Below, piece after piece: positions 36,865 to 46,368 of a DNA stretch of 64,000 nt. Position 1 is the stretch's first letter, and each line of letters starts with the position of its first letter. The notes under the pieces were generated by a model, which did no database searches, was not told the origin of the DNA, and saw only the letters and a list, made by a program, of their open reading frames with translations. Both the position numbers and the translations under genes were made by a program. The DNA comes from Kwoniella bestiolae CBS 10118 (taxonomy: Eukaryota > Basidiomycota > Tremellomycetes > Tremellales > Cryptococcaceae). Where the stretch lies: assembly GCF_000512585.2 (NCBI RefSeq), contig NC_089242.1:2356001-2420000 (forward strand). The letters are read 5' to 3'.

Positions 36865-37369
36865 GATACGAGAAGGTGAAAGTATTCATCTGGTGATAGG
36901 GTGATAGGTACAGATCCAAGTAGCTATGGGACCCTTTGGCGCAGGCTAGAAAGAACCATCCAATTTTATATATAATCATTTCATCATTATTTTTCCTCTT
37001 TCATTGAACATATCGTCGGTTTGCTTCAGATTAGACATTTTCCTTTCACACAGCTACATATCAGTTCTCGTCATGTACTTTTGCGGTTCATGGGATTGCG
37101 CAGTGACGGTCTGTTCAGCGATTGCACGATCTACGGAGCTGCAATTGTGAATCTAACATATCATGATACATGCTTGGTCGTAGAAGTCAGAACTATCAAA
37201 GAAGATACGAAGTCTATTCGGGCAGGTGAATGAAGAGGTGGGGGCAGCACTACCATCTAATGAAAATGTAGCGATTGTGTCTGATACAGAAAAGCAATCC
37301 CAGAAACGACATGACACGGGTGAAAGCATTATGTGTGGAAGGGTCATATGGAGGATAACATCCATCGAT
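36865..37369. other. convergent intergenic region
   Basis: About 500 bases between the 3' ends of PHO85 (+) and SYF2 (-). No gene is seen beyond short frames. Confidence 0.6.
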
Positions 37370-38945
37370 TTATAAAGCCGTTCCTCTTTCGAAGTTTGCT
37401 CGGATTCTACAGCGGAGAAGTTTTGTCAGTACCTTCTACAAAGATGAAGGGACCAGCGGACCGACTCACTCTTTCGTGTATTTGTCAAAGTACCTCGCGA
37501 CCTTCTTGTTGAACACCTTGTTCCTCTCGTTGATGTATGTGACTTCGTCGTCGTCATCTTCCTTCTTGTTCTTCCTTCTACCGTATTTACCGATGCTGCG
37601 AAGCAGATATCAGCGTCCCGTTCTCTTTCTCGTTTGCTGAAGTTAATATCGACACCCGTCCCTTCCACTGGTGAAGTTGATAGTGGAATTGAAACTGCAA
37701 GAAGCGAAAGACAGCACAACAGATACCCACTCTTTGTTGATCTTCTCAGCCACACGATCCAGCGCATCCTCAGAGGGCTTATGATCCCCATAAGCCAACG
37801 TATCTGAACCCCTATATAGATCCTCCGCAGCTGTCAGAGCACCCGATCTGGACGAGCCTGCTACGGCATTGGACGATCCACCGGCGGACACGAGGGTTCC
37901 GGGGGCTAGGCCCAGAGCAGCTTCTTTCTGCCTTTCGTACGCTGCTAGGTCGGCTTTGGTGGAGCGGATGTTTCGGTTGTATCGCTTGTGGGCGTCGTCC
38001 TCTGCGTCTGTAGGGGTTATGAGGTGTCAGAATCAGTAAGTCTTTCGCCGAGGAGGGGCTTGGCAATCGGTGGATGTCATCTTCCGAGTCCGCTCCAGTC
38101 GTTAAAGCACCACGGTTTGAAGCACAGCTGTATCATTACGATCCTACACGCCCACCCCTCACCCTATCCATTTCGCCTTACCCATAAGAAAGGAGTAAGG
38201 GATACTCACTATGGAAATGCGTATCCTGCTTGACCTTCTGCTCCTCCAACTTCTTCTCCCACCTCTCATTATCCTCTATACTGTACTCCCAATTCTTCTT
38301 TCTCTCGAGATCCTCGCCCGTCTCCTCGGCCTCAGCCTTCAACCTCAGCGTCTGAGCAAGCTTCTTCTGCTTCTCCAGTCTGGCGAGCTCCTTGGCGGTC
38401 ACTTTGGATTTTTGATGGTCTGCTATGAGGTCTTTACGGTTTTGTTGGGTGGATTGGTTCTGCAGGAGGATAAGAGGATTGTTAGGAAAAGAGTTCCGTT
38501 GTCAATGATATAGCAGACAGAGGGAGCGCTGGACAACGTCGGGAGATGCCAGAGAACAGGTGAAAGATTGGCAACAGCAAAGGACGGGTAAAAGATAAGA
38601 GACTGAACCCAAACAGAAAGCACAACGCACCATCCTCATCCTCAACTCCTTCATCTTGGCCATCCTCTCCTCCATAGTCTGTTTCTTACTTTCCACCTCT
38701 CCCCCATCTTGCTCCGCTTCCGCCCCCGCTTCCACTTCTATATCGCCATCCTCTACTTCCGGACCATCCGTCTCCGTACTATCCTCATTCTCCTCCTCTG
38801 CAACGTCCGGCTCAGTCTCAGGAACAGAGACCTCTGAAGGCGCTTTACTAGATTTCGAGCGCGTAGCTCTTGTCCTACCTGCCGAAGGAGCAGGCGAAGG
38901 GGATGGCGCAGCTGACTTCACTTCACGAGATTTACGGGGTGCCAT
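37370..38945 (-). CDS. SYF2: pre-mRNA-splicing factor Syf2
   Basis: Family knowledge: Syf2 is a component of the Prp19-associated/NTC part of the spliceosome. ATG at 38945 (MAPRKSREVKSA); stop TAA at 37372-37370; about five exons. An acidic, Ser/Pro-rich N-terminus of about 80 residues precedes QTMEERMAKMKELRMRM. The family body follows: LIADHQKSKVTAKELARLEK, KKNWEYSIEDNERWEKKLEE, RYNRNIRSTKADLAAYERQK, YGDHKPSEDALDRVAEKINK, then KYGRRKNKKEDDDEVTYI and FNKKVARYFDKYTKE. The last exon gives IRANFERGTAL, matching the conserved Syf2 C-terminus (IxxNxERGTA). It is convergent with PHO85. Confidence 0.93.
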
Positions 38946-39457
38946 TGTGTCTATGTTGTAGAGAGATGCGATGATGATAATGTTGTCTTTTGAGATAAGG
39001 ATCAAGGTCAAGGAGGTCGACTTCTGAAAGTGGTTGTGTTCATTTCCAGTTGATGTATCAGGATGACAGGTGGCGAGTCCGTTACGTAACGGGCCGTCGT
39101 CACGGAATGCAATGTGGCACTTTGGGCAGGATTCACACACATGATAGGTGCGCAAGGTAGCTTGGAATATCCGGTATTATAACAGTTGGGCACTACTGTA
39201 CACAGCGAGAGTGTATCCCAACGAGCCATCAGTGGATCAGATGGACTCGAACAGCTCGAACCGCAATGAAGAAAGGCTAACAACGTAAGATGTTCGCATG
39301 ATCGATGACTAGTTGCTCATCATGGAACCAGGCAAGTAGGAGACAGCCGCTCGAAGTGTATCAGTCGGGCAAGCGTGTGATGGACATTTTGTAACTGAGT
39401 GACATGCGCAACATTCACCGGAATTCCTGACCATAATCAGACCTACTACAAGACAGT
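38946..39457. other. intergenic region between SYF2 and family locus 5
   Basis: Upstream region of SYF2 plus the 3' flank of family locus 5. No gene, RNA or repeat is recognised. Confidence 0.5.
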
Positions 39458-40518
39458 TCACTTCGGCACCCAAAAGCGCCATTGGAAGCCTTCCGTTACA
39501 TGAGAACGAGAATTTGTCAGCCTAACGGAAAATTTGGGATTTGGCTCTACCACGGAACCGGTGATCTTCACGTGAAAGTCGTCCTTAGTATAATAGGACA
39601 TGTAGATATTCGAGTGATCGTCTTGAGACAAAATCGCAAGGGCTGATAAAGCAGTGTCGAATGAAGTGAGGAATCTATCTTCGCTCTCCCTGTTAGTTTG
39701 ACGCTGCTCGAATAGATCCATTGAGGTTTGGTCAAGCGGGACCTGGGTTGCAGCTGGTGTGAACCCAAAAAGGTAGAAATCATGATGATTCTCCGCTTGT
39801 TCGGGCTGATAACTTGCATGACACATGATCACATTGAGATCTCGGATTTTCCTAGGATCGGCGCCTGCAGAGTTCAAGAGTTCGTGCAAGATTGAGGGGT
39901 CCTGCGGGTTGGAACTCCCTTTTGCAGCATTACGATCATCGTTGTTATGAGCACTGAATATCCGGTTATAATACTCAGAATCAAATCGTTTATCGCTCCT
40001 CTCGATTAACCCCGAGATATCATCCGTCTTGGTCATCATCAAACCCCATTTCATCACCCTTCCGGCGTCCTCGCAAGCTGGATCCCAATTTGAGTATACA
40101 CATCTCCCCTTGAGAATCCCAAATATACGCGCTCTCTGGAGTCCCTTCTCTCAACTTTAGAGTCCAAGACACGAATCAACTTGCTAGAAGTTTCAAGAGA
40201 TGCTCGGAGCTGCCCCTCATCCCAATACCCTTTTCGAACTTCGTCCTCAAGTTTCCTGAGGCTCCCGGAGTACTTGTCAGTCGCTGCAGATACTTACGAT
40301 TGAGGTAAGAATCCGATGGCGCAAACCTTATCTGTCCCAAGAAGAGTTGGTTGATAGCCCTTGTACAAAGTAGCCCTCGTGGCGGCAATTGGCTCTGCAA
40401 CAGATTCAGTCACTTCATCAGCAGTCTTGGCAACAAGGCCACGTATACCGTATCGAGCGGTAGGAACCTTGGTTTGGAATCTCATTCGACCTGTAAGACA
40501 ACTTGAAAGACAGTCCAT
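39458..40518 (-). pseudogene. TKDDF family locus 5, decayed copy
   Basis: ATG 40518 opens MDCLSSCLTGRMRF and continues GIRGLVAKTADEVTESVAEP (intact copy SIESLMEKTLEKVNESVEGP) and VCAIGFLPQS (intact WAFALTPEN). TAA at 40296-40294 then stops the frame. The same frame resumes beyond it with LRKLEDEVRKGYWDE, ETSSKLIRVL and GFSRGDVYTQIG. An alternative is a 42-base GTAAGT...CAG intron beginning inside the serine codon just before the TAA, which would keep the frame. Between about 40080 and 40054 a one-base frame change is needed (TGA at 40056-40054). The final frame gives MKWGLMMTKTDD, LLNSAGADP, FEQRQTNRESEDRF, ALSALAILSQDDH and YYTKDDFHVKI to TGA at 39460-39458. At least one true frame break makes it a probable pseudogene. 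The C-terminal motif here gave the family its working name. Confidence 0.65.
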
Positions 40519-40587
40519 TATTGTTCGGTATCAATCTGTAAATTACTGATTGAGAGTAGAAGTCCTCACTGAGGGAATAATCTTCAG

Positions 40588-40617
40588 CAGATCTACGCAG
40601 ATCTACGCAGATCTACG
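40588..40617. repeat. 10-base direct repeat, three copies
   Basis: CAGATCTACG is repeated three times without interruption, 70-100 bases upstream of the family locus 5 start. Function unknown. Confidence 0.85.
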
Positions 40618-40675
40618 ATTGAGAGGTAAGTCCAACGAAATAATGTTGGTGGCGAGGAAGCCTGGGCCGCGTGAC

Positions 40676-40688
40676 CTGTCCTTTAAGA
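40676..40688 (-). promoter_or_regulatory. AAAGGACAG element before family locus 5
   Basis: On the minus strand this reads TCTTAAAGGACAG, about 160 bases before ATG 40518. It shares 11 consecutive bases (TTAAAGGACAG) with the element before locus 4. Promoter role is inferred from recurrence and position. Confidence 0.4.
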
Positions 40689-41735
40689 GTCTTTTCGACC
40701 TCTCATACTCTACTAGTTGATCGGAAGATTATTTGACGTCGCTGTTCAGCGGAAGGTCATGCCTATTCGCACCTCTTCGCTGAAAAACTGACTGATCAAA
40801 GTGGTTTGGGCTTCTGATAAAAGATGCAAGGCCGTCACTAGCCTTCGTTATTCCAAAGGATAATGCTTGTCAGAAGATATAGAAAGGGACTGCAGGGCCA
40901 GATCGGCACGTCGACACAAGTCTCTTTTCGGCCCTATTCTGCAGAAACTGACGTCACGACTGACCTACGGAGTACAGTAACCTCCTTCGTCGCCATTTTT
41001 GCCCGCCAAAGAAGTCGCCTCGTACATTCAAACATGACCGTCTGACTTCTCGATTGCCAAATCAAGGATTGTATGGTATGTTTGGGTTTGGTCCCTGAGT
41101 TCGAGCAGTGATGTCTTCTTCTCTATTGTTCGACGGTGCGGGGGACTGGAAAGGGCATTTATCGTGCCGATCTGTTTAGCACAGTATAGTTCAAGATGGT
41201 TGCCGATGTTAGGGGGAAAAGTATCTTCACGAACGAAGAGTGTGAGAGAAATCGGAAAATGAAGGTGGCAAGATGGCTTTTACTATCACAATCAAGTCTG
41301 GTCGTCTTTCAATGGTCAAATTGGGGAGTAGTTTTCGTTATTATGGATAGTTCAGTTGTCATATGTCGTTAGTCCACTCATGAAAGGATCGCTACTTGGT
41401 GAAATGCTTATCAGCATGGAGTTTAACCCTTCCGAAAGCCCTTTGAGTACCTCAGGAGAGAGTCCTTGACCTCTCACAACCGAGAGGACGCCTTTCTATG
41501 GCCTCCGTGGTCGGCAAGGAGATCCTTGAGCAGTGTAGGCAGGGAAGGACAAAGGAAGAGAAGTAATAAAGGAAGAGAACTCCGAAAGGACGTCTGCAGG
41601 TATCTTTTACAATCAAAACCATGCTCACGAATCATCTCGATCGGGTAAGCGGGTCATCAACATCATGATAATAGTTTTTCGCGTCTCCCTAATGCAGATA
41701 TACTACAGCATCTCCATGATCCCTGAGCCGATTGC

Positions 41736-42993
41736 CTAAATAGCCGGTTGAGTATTTTCTTGTACCCGAGCTCCACCATCTTTCATGACGACACCAACAT
41801 AAGGTTGATTGAAAGAGTCCGATTTATAACTGTCTATCTTAACATGGAACTTGTCCCTTGTAGTGTAAGACCCTTGGAAATCCGACATTTCAGGCTCTGA
41901 TAAGATCTCAAGCGCACCCAAGACCGTCTTGAATGACCTGAAAAATCTGGCTTCATCAGAACTTTCGATTTTTCTCTTATTGAACTGATCAAAAGAGACT
42001 TCATTTGGAGGTCGGTGAGAACCCGGGGTACTAAATTTGAAAACATATTTGTACCGATTTTGCGGACCAGTAGCACGAAATACTGTCAAGAACAACTTCA
42101 ATTTGGATTCGGTCGTTCTCGGATCAACCTCCGCAGATCCTAGAGTATCTTGAAAAATTGAATGAATGTGCTCCTTATCGGCCTTCTGCGACGATGACGA
42201 AGTCACAAATTTGTCGAAACGACTCCTTCCTCTCTCTGCCATAGCAATCGCATGATTGGATAGGATTCTGTTCATTTCGCCGATGCTCCACTGAGCTCTT
42301 GCGCCATCGTCCAAAGTACAATCAGCATTGACTTCGGTTCTGTTCATAATTGCTACCCAAGGCATCGGCTCGTCTGCAGGGTCATCCATGTTCCCCATCG
42401 TTGTGTGAATGCCGCCTTTAGAGAAACCCATTTGCACAGCTTGATCGACTTGAATGTTGGGAGTCAACGTACGAGCCAGCTTACTAACTATCGATATCGG
42501 TCCCTGTAGCTGTGAGTCAACACCTTCGGAGCCTTTGAAATCTTCTTGAGATACTTCGTCAGAGCGCAGGACCGTGGGATGAATTTGGCAAGGATGATCT
42601 TGTGGCGAAAGGACAAAAGCCCATCTGTCCTGAGAGTCACCCATTGATTTTTTTGCTTTTGTACACAACTGCGTCCAATACCGTGTAAGGACCTTGGGCC
42701 GATTCATAGACCAGATCTGATGTTTGGTTCATCAAGGATTGGATAGTGTGCATGGCTACGCTTGGCATATCAGACAACTCCTGTTGTTCCTCTGATGTGT
42801 AACTCGTCAAGGGTTGCAGAGTGTATTCGGCTGTACCGGAAATTCCAGACGACTCATGTTGTTGCTCTGAAGTGACGTTGTCGGTGTGCTGTGCCGGAAC
42901 CTCGTGTATTGGCTGGACGTTGATAGTAGTCGGGGTAGTGGTAGCCCGTTGGTCTCTCCTACGACCCTTGCAACAATTCGAGAACAAAGACAT
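41736..42993 (-). pseudogene. TKDDF family locus 6, intact except for one frame break at an A7 run
   Basis: ATG 42993 opens MSLFSNCCKGRRRDQ. The first frame runs through IQSLMNQTSDLVYESAQGPY and VLDAVVYKSKK and ends at TGA shortly after a run of seven A (plus-strand T7, 42648-42654). The second frame overlaps it and carries on with SMGDSQDRWAFVLSPQDHP, exactly where the intact copy reads PKWAFALTPE. It continues through SKLARTLTPN, GFSKGGIHTTMG, MPWVAIMNRT, LGSAEVDP, FNKRKIESSDEARF, GALEILSE and YTTRDKFHVKI to TAG at 41738-41736. One base fewer in the A run would restore a single frame of about 420 residues. Options are a recent mutation, a sequencing error, slippage at the run, or a 52-base GT-AG intron (about 42677-42626) that would delete conserved residues. 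No other damage is visible. Confidence 0.65.
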
Positions 42994-43558
42994 GTTGAGG
43001 TGGGGTCACACAGTGATTACAGTAGTTGTTAGTGCTCGTACCGTTGAGGATGACAGCTTTTAGCGGAGGATGAGAGTGGCGACGAATTTTTGCAAAGCAA
43101 GGACACAAAGTTGTCCTCTTTTATACGCGATTCAGGAGCGCGAAGTCCACTTGCGACTGAGGTTCATAACACCTATGTACTGACTTAAGGTAAATGGAAG
43201 GACAATCATCAGAACCCATCAAGAGCACAAAAATGCACTCACCTAGATCGAAGTCGTTAAAGTGCGAAGGCCAAGATATTTTGACATTCACTGATCACTA
43301 TGAGAAGGCCAGAAAATAGTCTTCTCAGAACAATCTGAACGACAAGGCTGTGCTCCTATAGATTCACAGATCTGCTAATCCACTTTGACTTGGATCCAGC
43401 TTCCCACGTTACGCTTGAGGATATGGTAGAAGAATTTCACAACATCATCTGCATCATGGAGCCAACCTAGCTACAAATTTCATGTCCTTCGCCATGCAGT
43501 ACAAAGTTGCATCGCAACGATATAACTGCAGATTCTCCAGCAATCTCAGGACAGCAGC
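42994..43558. other. spacer between family loci 6 and 7
   Basis: 565 bases holding the upstream region of locus 6 (TATA-like element at 43116) and the 3' flank of locus 7. No other gene. Confidence 0.5.
43111..43126 (-). promoter_or_regulatory. TATA-box-like element before family locus 6
   Basis: On the minus strand TATAAAAGAGGACAAC lies about 120-130 bases before ATG 42993. It combines a good TATA box with the AGGACA string shared with loci 4 and 5. Confidence 0.5.
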
Positions 43559-44764
43559 CTAAAAAGTGAGCTGAGTATCTTCCACTTGGGATTCGGATTC
43601 AATATCCCCCATGGTAACGCTAACAACTGGTCGAGAGAAAAAGTTCGACGTTTTGCCCTCCAACCTCACATCGAAATTCTCATTGGTAGTAAAATGACCA
43701 CGGACATCCGAGACTCCATCTTGCATCAGAATCCCAAGGGTGCTCAAGACCGTAGTGAAGGATCTGGTAAATCTTTCCTCGTCATCTCGACTGATTTCCC
43801 TTTGGTTAAACGGTTCGAAAGCAGTTCCAATCGAAGCTCTATCATCAGCGGATGTGCTGATGTGGAAGGAGTAATTGTATCGGCCTCGTGATCCATTAGG
43901 GCTGTACGTGGATGAGATCAAGCTCAATGTGGGCAATTCAGCTCTTGCTGGATCGGCTTCACTAGATTTCAGCGCATCTGGCAAGAATGTGAGCTTATGC
44001 TCTTGGTCTGAATTCTCGCAAGATGTGGTAGCAGTGCCATTGGGATTTGTGGCGCGTCGTTCCTTGACATCTTCATCATAATCATCTATTAGTCTGTTAA
44101 GCTGGAGGGCGTCGAAATGCATCCCTACTCCAGTCCCAAAAGTCCTTCTTAATAGTGGGTCCTCAGTAATGGACCCAGTCATGATTGCGCCCCATGGCAT
44201 CGGATTTTTGAACCCACGAAAATGCTTTCCAATCTCGGTGTAGATCCTCCCTCTTGAGAAGCCCACGTTCATCGGGCCGCCAGTCTGAACTTGGGGGGTC
44301 AATGTGCGGATCAGCTTACTGGCGGTGGTAAGCGGTCCCTTCAGTTCTTGATTAGGATTTCCTGTCTTCGAGACCTCTCCCTGGAAGGATTGGACAGTCG
44401 ACAAGTACTGTTTAGCATCGTCACGAGGTCGATTCTCCGGCGTTAAGGCAAACGCCCACTTTGGATTGGGTCCATCGATTGGTCCTGTCCCATCGTAGAT
44501 TCCTGCACTCAAGATTACATAAGGACCTTCGACTGATTCATTTACTTTCTCTAGTGTCTTTTCCATCAATGATTCGATGGAATGTTCGGCAAGACGGGTG
44601 TATCCCACCGAATCGTGGTTTTGGGCCGATATGTGTTCATCCCGACTTCTTGTCCTGTCTTCAGCAAGGCTGACTTGTGGTACCTGGCTTCTAGAAACCG
44701 AAGCAGAAACGCCCTTATTAGATCTCTTGCCGGCCTTGTGACCATCGGAATTTATGTTCCTCAT
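43559..44764 (-). CDS. TKDDF family locus 7, intact 401-residue protein of unknown function
   Basis: A single uninterrupted exon, ATG 44764 to TAG 43561-43559; it serves as the reference for the family. Residues 1-50 are polar and basic (KAGKRSNKG), probably disordered. Motifs: SIESLMEKTLEKVNESVEGP (62-81), PKWAFALTPE (101-110), TTASKLIRTL (146-155), GFSRGRIYTEIG (168-179), NPMPWGAIMTG (187-197), SSEADP (267-272), FNQREISRDDEERF (319-332), SFTTVLSTLGIL (335-346) and HFTTNENFDVRL (357-368), with an acidic tail. The alternation of amphipathic helices and short strands suggests a folded soluble protein. There is no signal peptide or membrane segment. I recognise no catalytic motif or known domain and give no function. 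Loci 5 and 6 lie directly downstream on the same strand and locus 8 upstream in the opposite direction. The lack of introns contrasts with neighbouring genes. Confidence 0.75.
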   Translation of the reverse strand: MRNINSDGHKAGKRSNKGVSASVSRSQVPQVSLAEDRTRSRDEHISAQNHDSVGYTRLAEHSIESLMEKTLEKVNESVEGPYVILSAGIYDGTGPIDGPNPKWAFALTPENRPRDDAKQYLSTVQSFQGEVSKTGNPNQELKGPLTTASKLIRTLTPQVQTGGPMNVGFSRGRIYTEIGKHFRGFKNPMPWGAIMTGSITEDPLLRRTFGTGVGMHFDALQLNRLIDDYDEDVKERRATNPNGTATTSCENSDQEHKLTFLPDALKSSEADPARAELPTLSLISSTYSPNGSRGRYNYSFHISTSADDRASIGTAFEPFNQREISRDDEERFTRSFTTVLSTLGILMQDGVSDVRGHFTTNENFDVRLEGKTSNFFSRPVVSVTMGDIESESQVEDTQLTF

Positions 44765-45267
44765 TTCCTCATGAAGCAGCTGGAACTCTCTGTAGCAAGT
44801 TGTCGAAGATCTTTTCAGTTGTAAATTTGCAACGCGGTGGCAAAAGATCCAAATGTTAAGGGACCCGCCAAATTTGATAGGATACTGTATTGTCGCTCTT
44901 TTGTAGGTTCAGCAACAGCAACGGCCAACACGGTCCGCTCTTAGTACGAACTCGTCAGATTTGCCTTGACGTCAGGCATACGAAAGGATGAGCTTCAGAA
45001 TCTATGAGAGCATAGCGACGTGCTCAAACGAGTTTCAACAGTGCCTCACAAAGGACATAAGAAAGCGGTGTCACCTTCAATACCGCCACAGATGATCGTA
45101 TCTTCTCAGATAACCTTGACTAGTGAGCTCAGCCATTCGCAAAGACCTAGATATAACAGCATAGAGGAGCAGTAGGCCACTGCCGAGTGTCCAGGCGGGA
45201 AATTCGGGAACAGCCACTCGACGCGTTCTGGAGTCGTTCGCTCGACATTGTATTTCTGACATGCTAA
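44765..45267. other. divergent spacer between family loci 7 and 8
   Basis: About 500 bases between locus 7 (-) and locus 8 (+). On the minus strand it contains a TACAAAAGAGCGACAA string at about 44891-44906, and on the plus strand CAAAGGACATAAG at about 45049, both like the family promoter element. Confidence 0.4.
44891..44906 (-). promoter_or_regulatory. TATA/GACA-like element before family locus 7
   Basis: Minus-strand TACAAAAGAGCGACAA lies about 130-140 bases before ATG 44764. It matches the locus 6 element (TATAAAAGAGGACAAC) at most positions. Confidence 0.4.
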
Positions 45268-45900
45268 GTGAGGTGTCATCCGTCACCATTATGGAGCTTG
45301 GTGCAGCACTTGGCCTTGGAAGGAACATTTGATTATACGAAATTCCATGTCATCCAAACGGAGACCGGAACAAGCGGTAACGGAAATGCAAGCTCTTCGT
45401 CAGCAAACTCAGTTGCTCGCGCGAATCAAGGTACTATGAGTCGCGATGTGACCGGCGAAGATACCGACTTCGTGAAAATTCTTGATAATGCTAATACAAT
45501 AATCAACTCGGTTCCGTTCTACGGCGACGATGAAAGAGAAACCGTTCAGGGAATGACGTTCCGATTAAGATATGAACTGGAGACGAAAGGCTATACGCAC
45601 GGCTATACGCTGCAAATTGACCAAACTCACATCGACCAAGCTCTCCTTGACCAAACTAGCGTTGACCAAACTCGCTATTCTGAGGTCGTGGCCCCCGGAA
45701 ATCGATCCCGAATCAGTACGATCAGGCTTTGGGGTCAGAAGAGATGAGGATGTAGAGGACACGTTTTCAATCACAAGAGGTATCCCGAGATTGTCTTGAG
45801 CCTCTTTAAACGCAATCTCTGTCCCTTTACTGCTAACAATACCTACTGTATCGCTGTAAAAGATTGGAGTAAGTGGGCGTTGTCTTTCGTGATGCATCGT
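45268..45900 (+). pseudogene. TKDDF family locus 8, degenerate fragment
   Basis: An open frame to TGA 45745-45747 has no good start (GTG 45268; first convincing ATG near 45436). It carries DFVKILDNANTIINSVPF and MTFRLRYELETKGY then THGYTLQI, comparable in order and spacing to the intact copy's LTFLPDALKSSEADP and GRYNYSFHIS. Past the TGA the same frame goes on with KRYPEIVLSLFKRN and PFTANNTYCIAVKDW, in the place of SFTTVLSTLGIL and HFTTNENFDVRL. That continuation through a stop is the main evidence for a decayed C-terminal half. An in-frame 15-base repeat interrupts it. It is divergent from locus 7. Similarity is low and judged by eye. Confidence 0.45.
45616..45675 (+). repeat. 15-base tandem repeat, four copies
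   Basis: Four imperfect copies of a 15-base unit (consensus vTTGACCAAACTCnC) encode x-(I/L/V)-D-Q-(T/A) pentads: QIDQTHIDQALLDQTSVDQT. No other family member has this, so it is a local expansion within the degenerate copy. Confidence 0.8.
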
Positions 45901-46368
45901 ATATGCTTGTTTCCTCTGGTGTGTGATGATAATGAGTGGGCAACTTCAGTAATTCAATGCCACACCACCATATAGTCAGTTGATATTTCCGACTGACAAG
46001 GATGTTCAATGTTGCTGCGTTTTGTCAGGGTGGCATCAAGTAAGTTCCAAAATAGAATTCAATGATGTATGTCATACTCATTCATACGCATACCTAGAAC
46101 CTAGAGAACCGGGACCTATCACATCGTATATCAAATATCAAAATCATATATCAAAAGATCAAAAGATCAAATCAAAGAGGAAAGAACGAAATCAGAGACC
46201 ACACCCGACATGAATCAAAACGTTGTCAAATTGAAAAGTTACATATACTGTATCCGTACTGAGAAGGAGAGGTTGGACGAATGGAATGAATATATTACAT
46301 GATTAGATAGTCTATATGAGAGAGAGGGGAGGGAAAGTTCATCAACCAGCCACGAGCGGTCACAAGGC
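45901..46368. other. intergenic region between locus 8 and RSP5
   Basis: 3' flanks of locus 8 (+) and RSP5 (-). It includes ATATCAAA-type short repeats near 46125-46175. No gene is seen. Confidence 0.5.

Larger units (their letters stand above)
40519..41735. other. spacer between family loci 5 and 6
   Basis: 1.2 kb with only short frames. It contains three direct copies of ATCTACGCAG at 40588-40617 and the AAAGGACAG element at 40676-40688 upstream of locus 5. Nothing else is recognised. Confidence 0.5.

Noticed and set aside
37426..37791. 121-codon frame antisense-like within SYF2
   Set aside because: It lies in another frame of the SYF2 exons; SYF2 residues are conserved, so this is a shadow.
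42626..42677. 52-base GT-AG intron as explanation for the locus 6 frame break
   Set aside because: It would restore frame but delete residues conserved in locus 7 (SAGIYDG region); the A7 indel explains the data with less change.
3579..45900. Transposable-element origin for the TKDDF family
   Set aside because: No reverse transcriptase, integrase or transposase motifs, no terminal repeats and no target duplications were visible around any copy.
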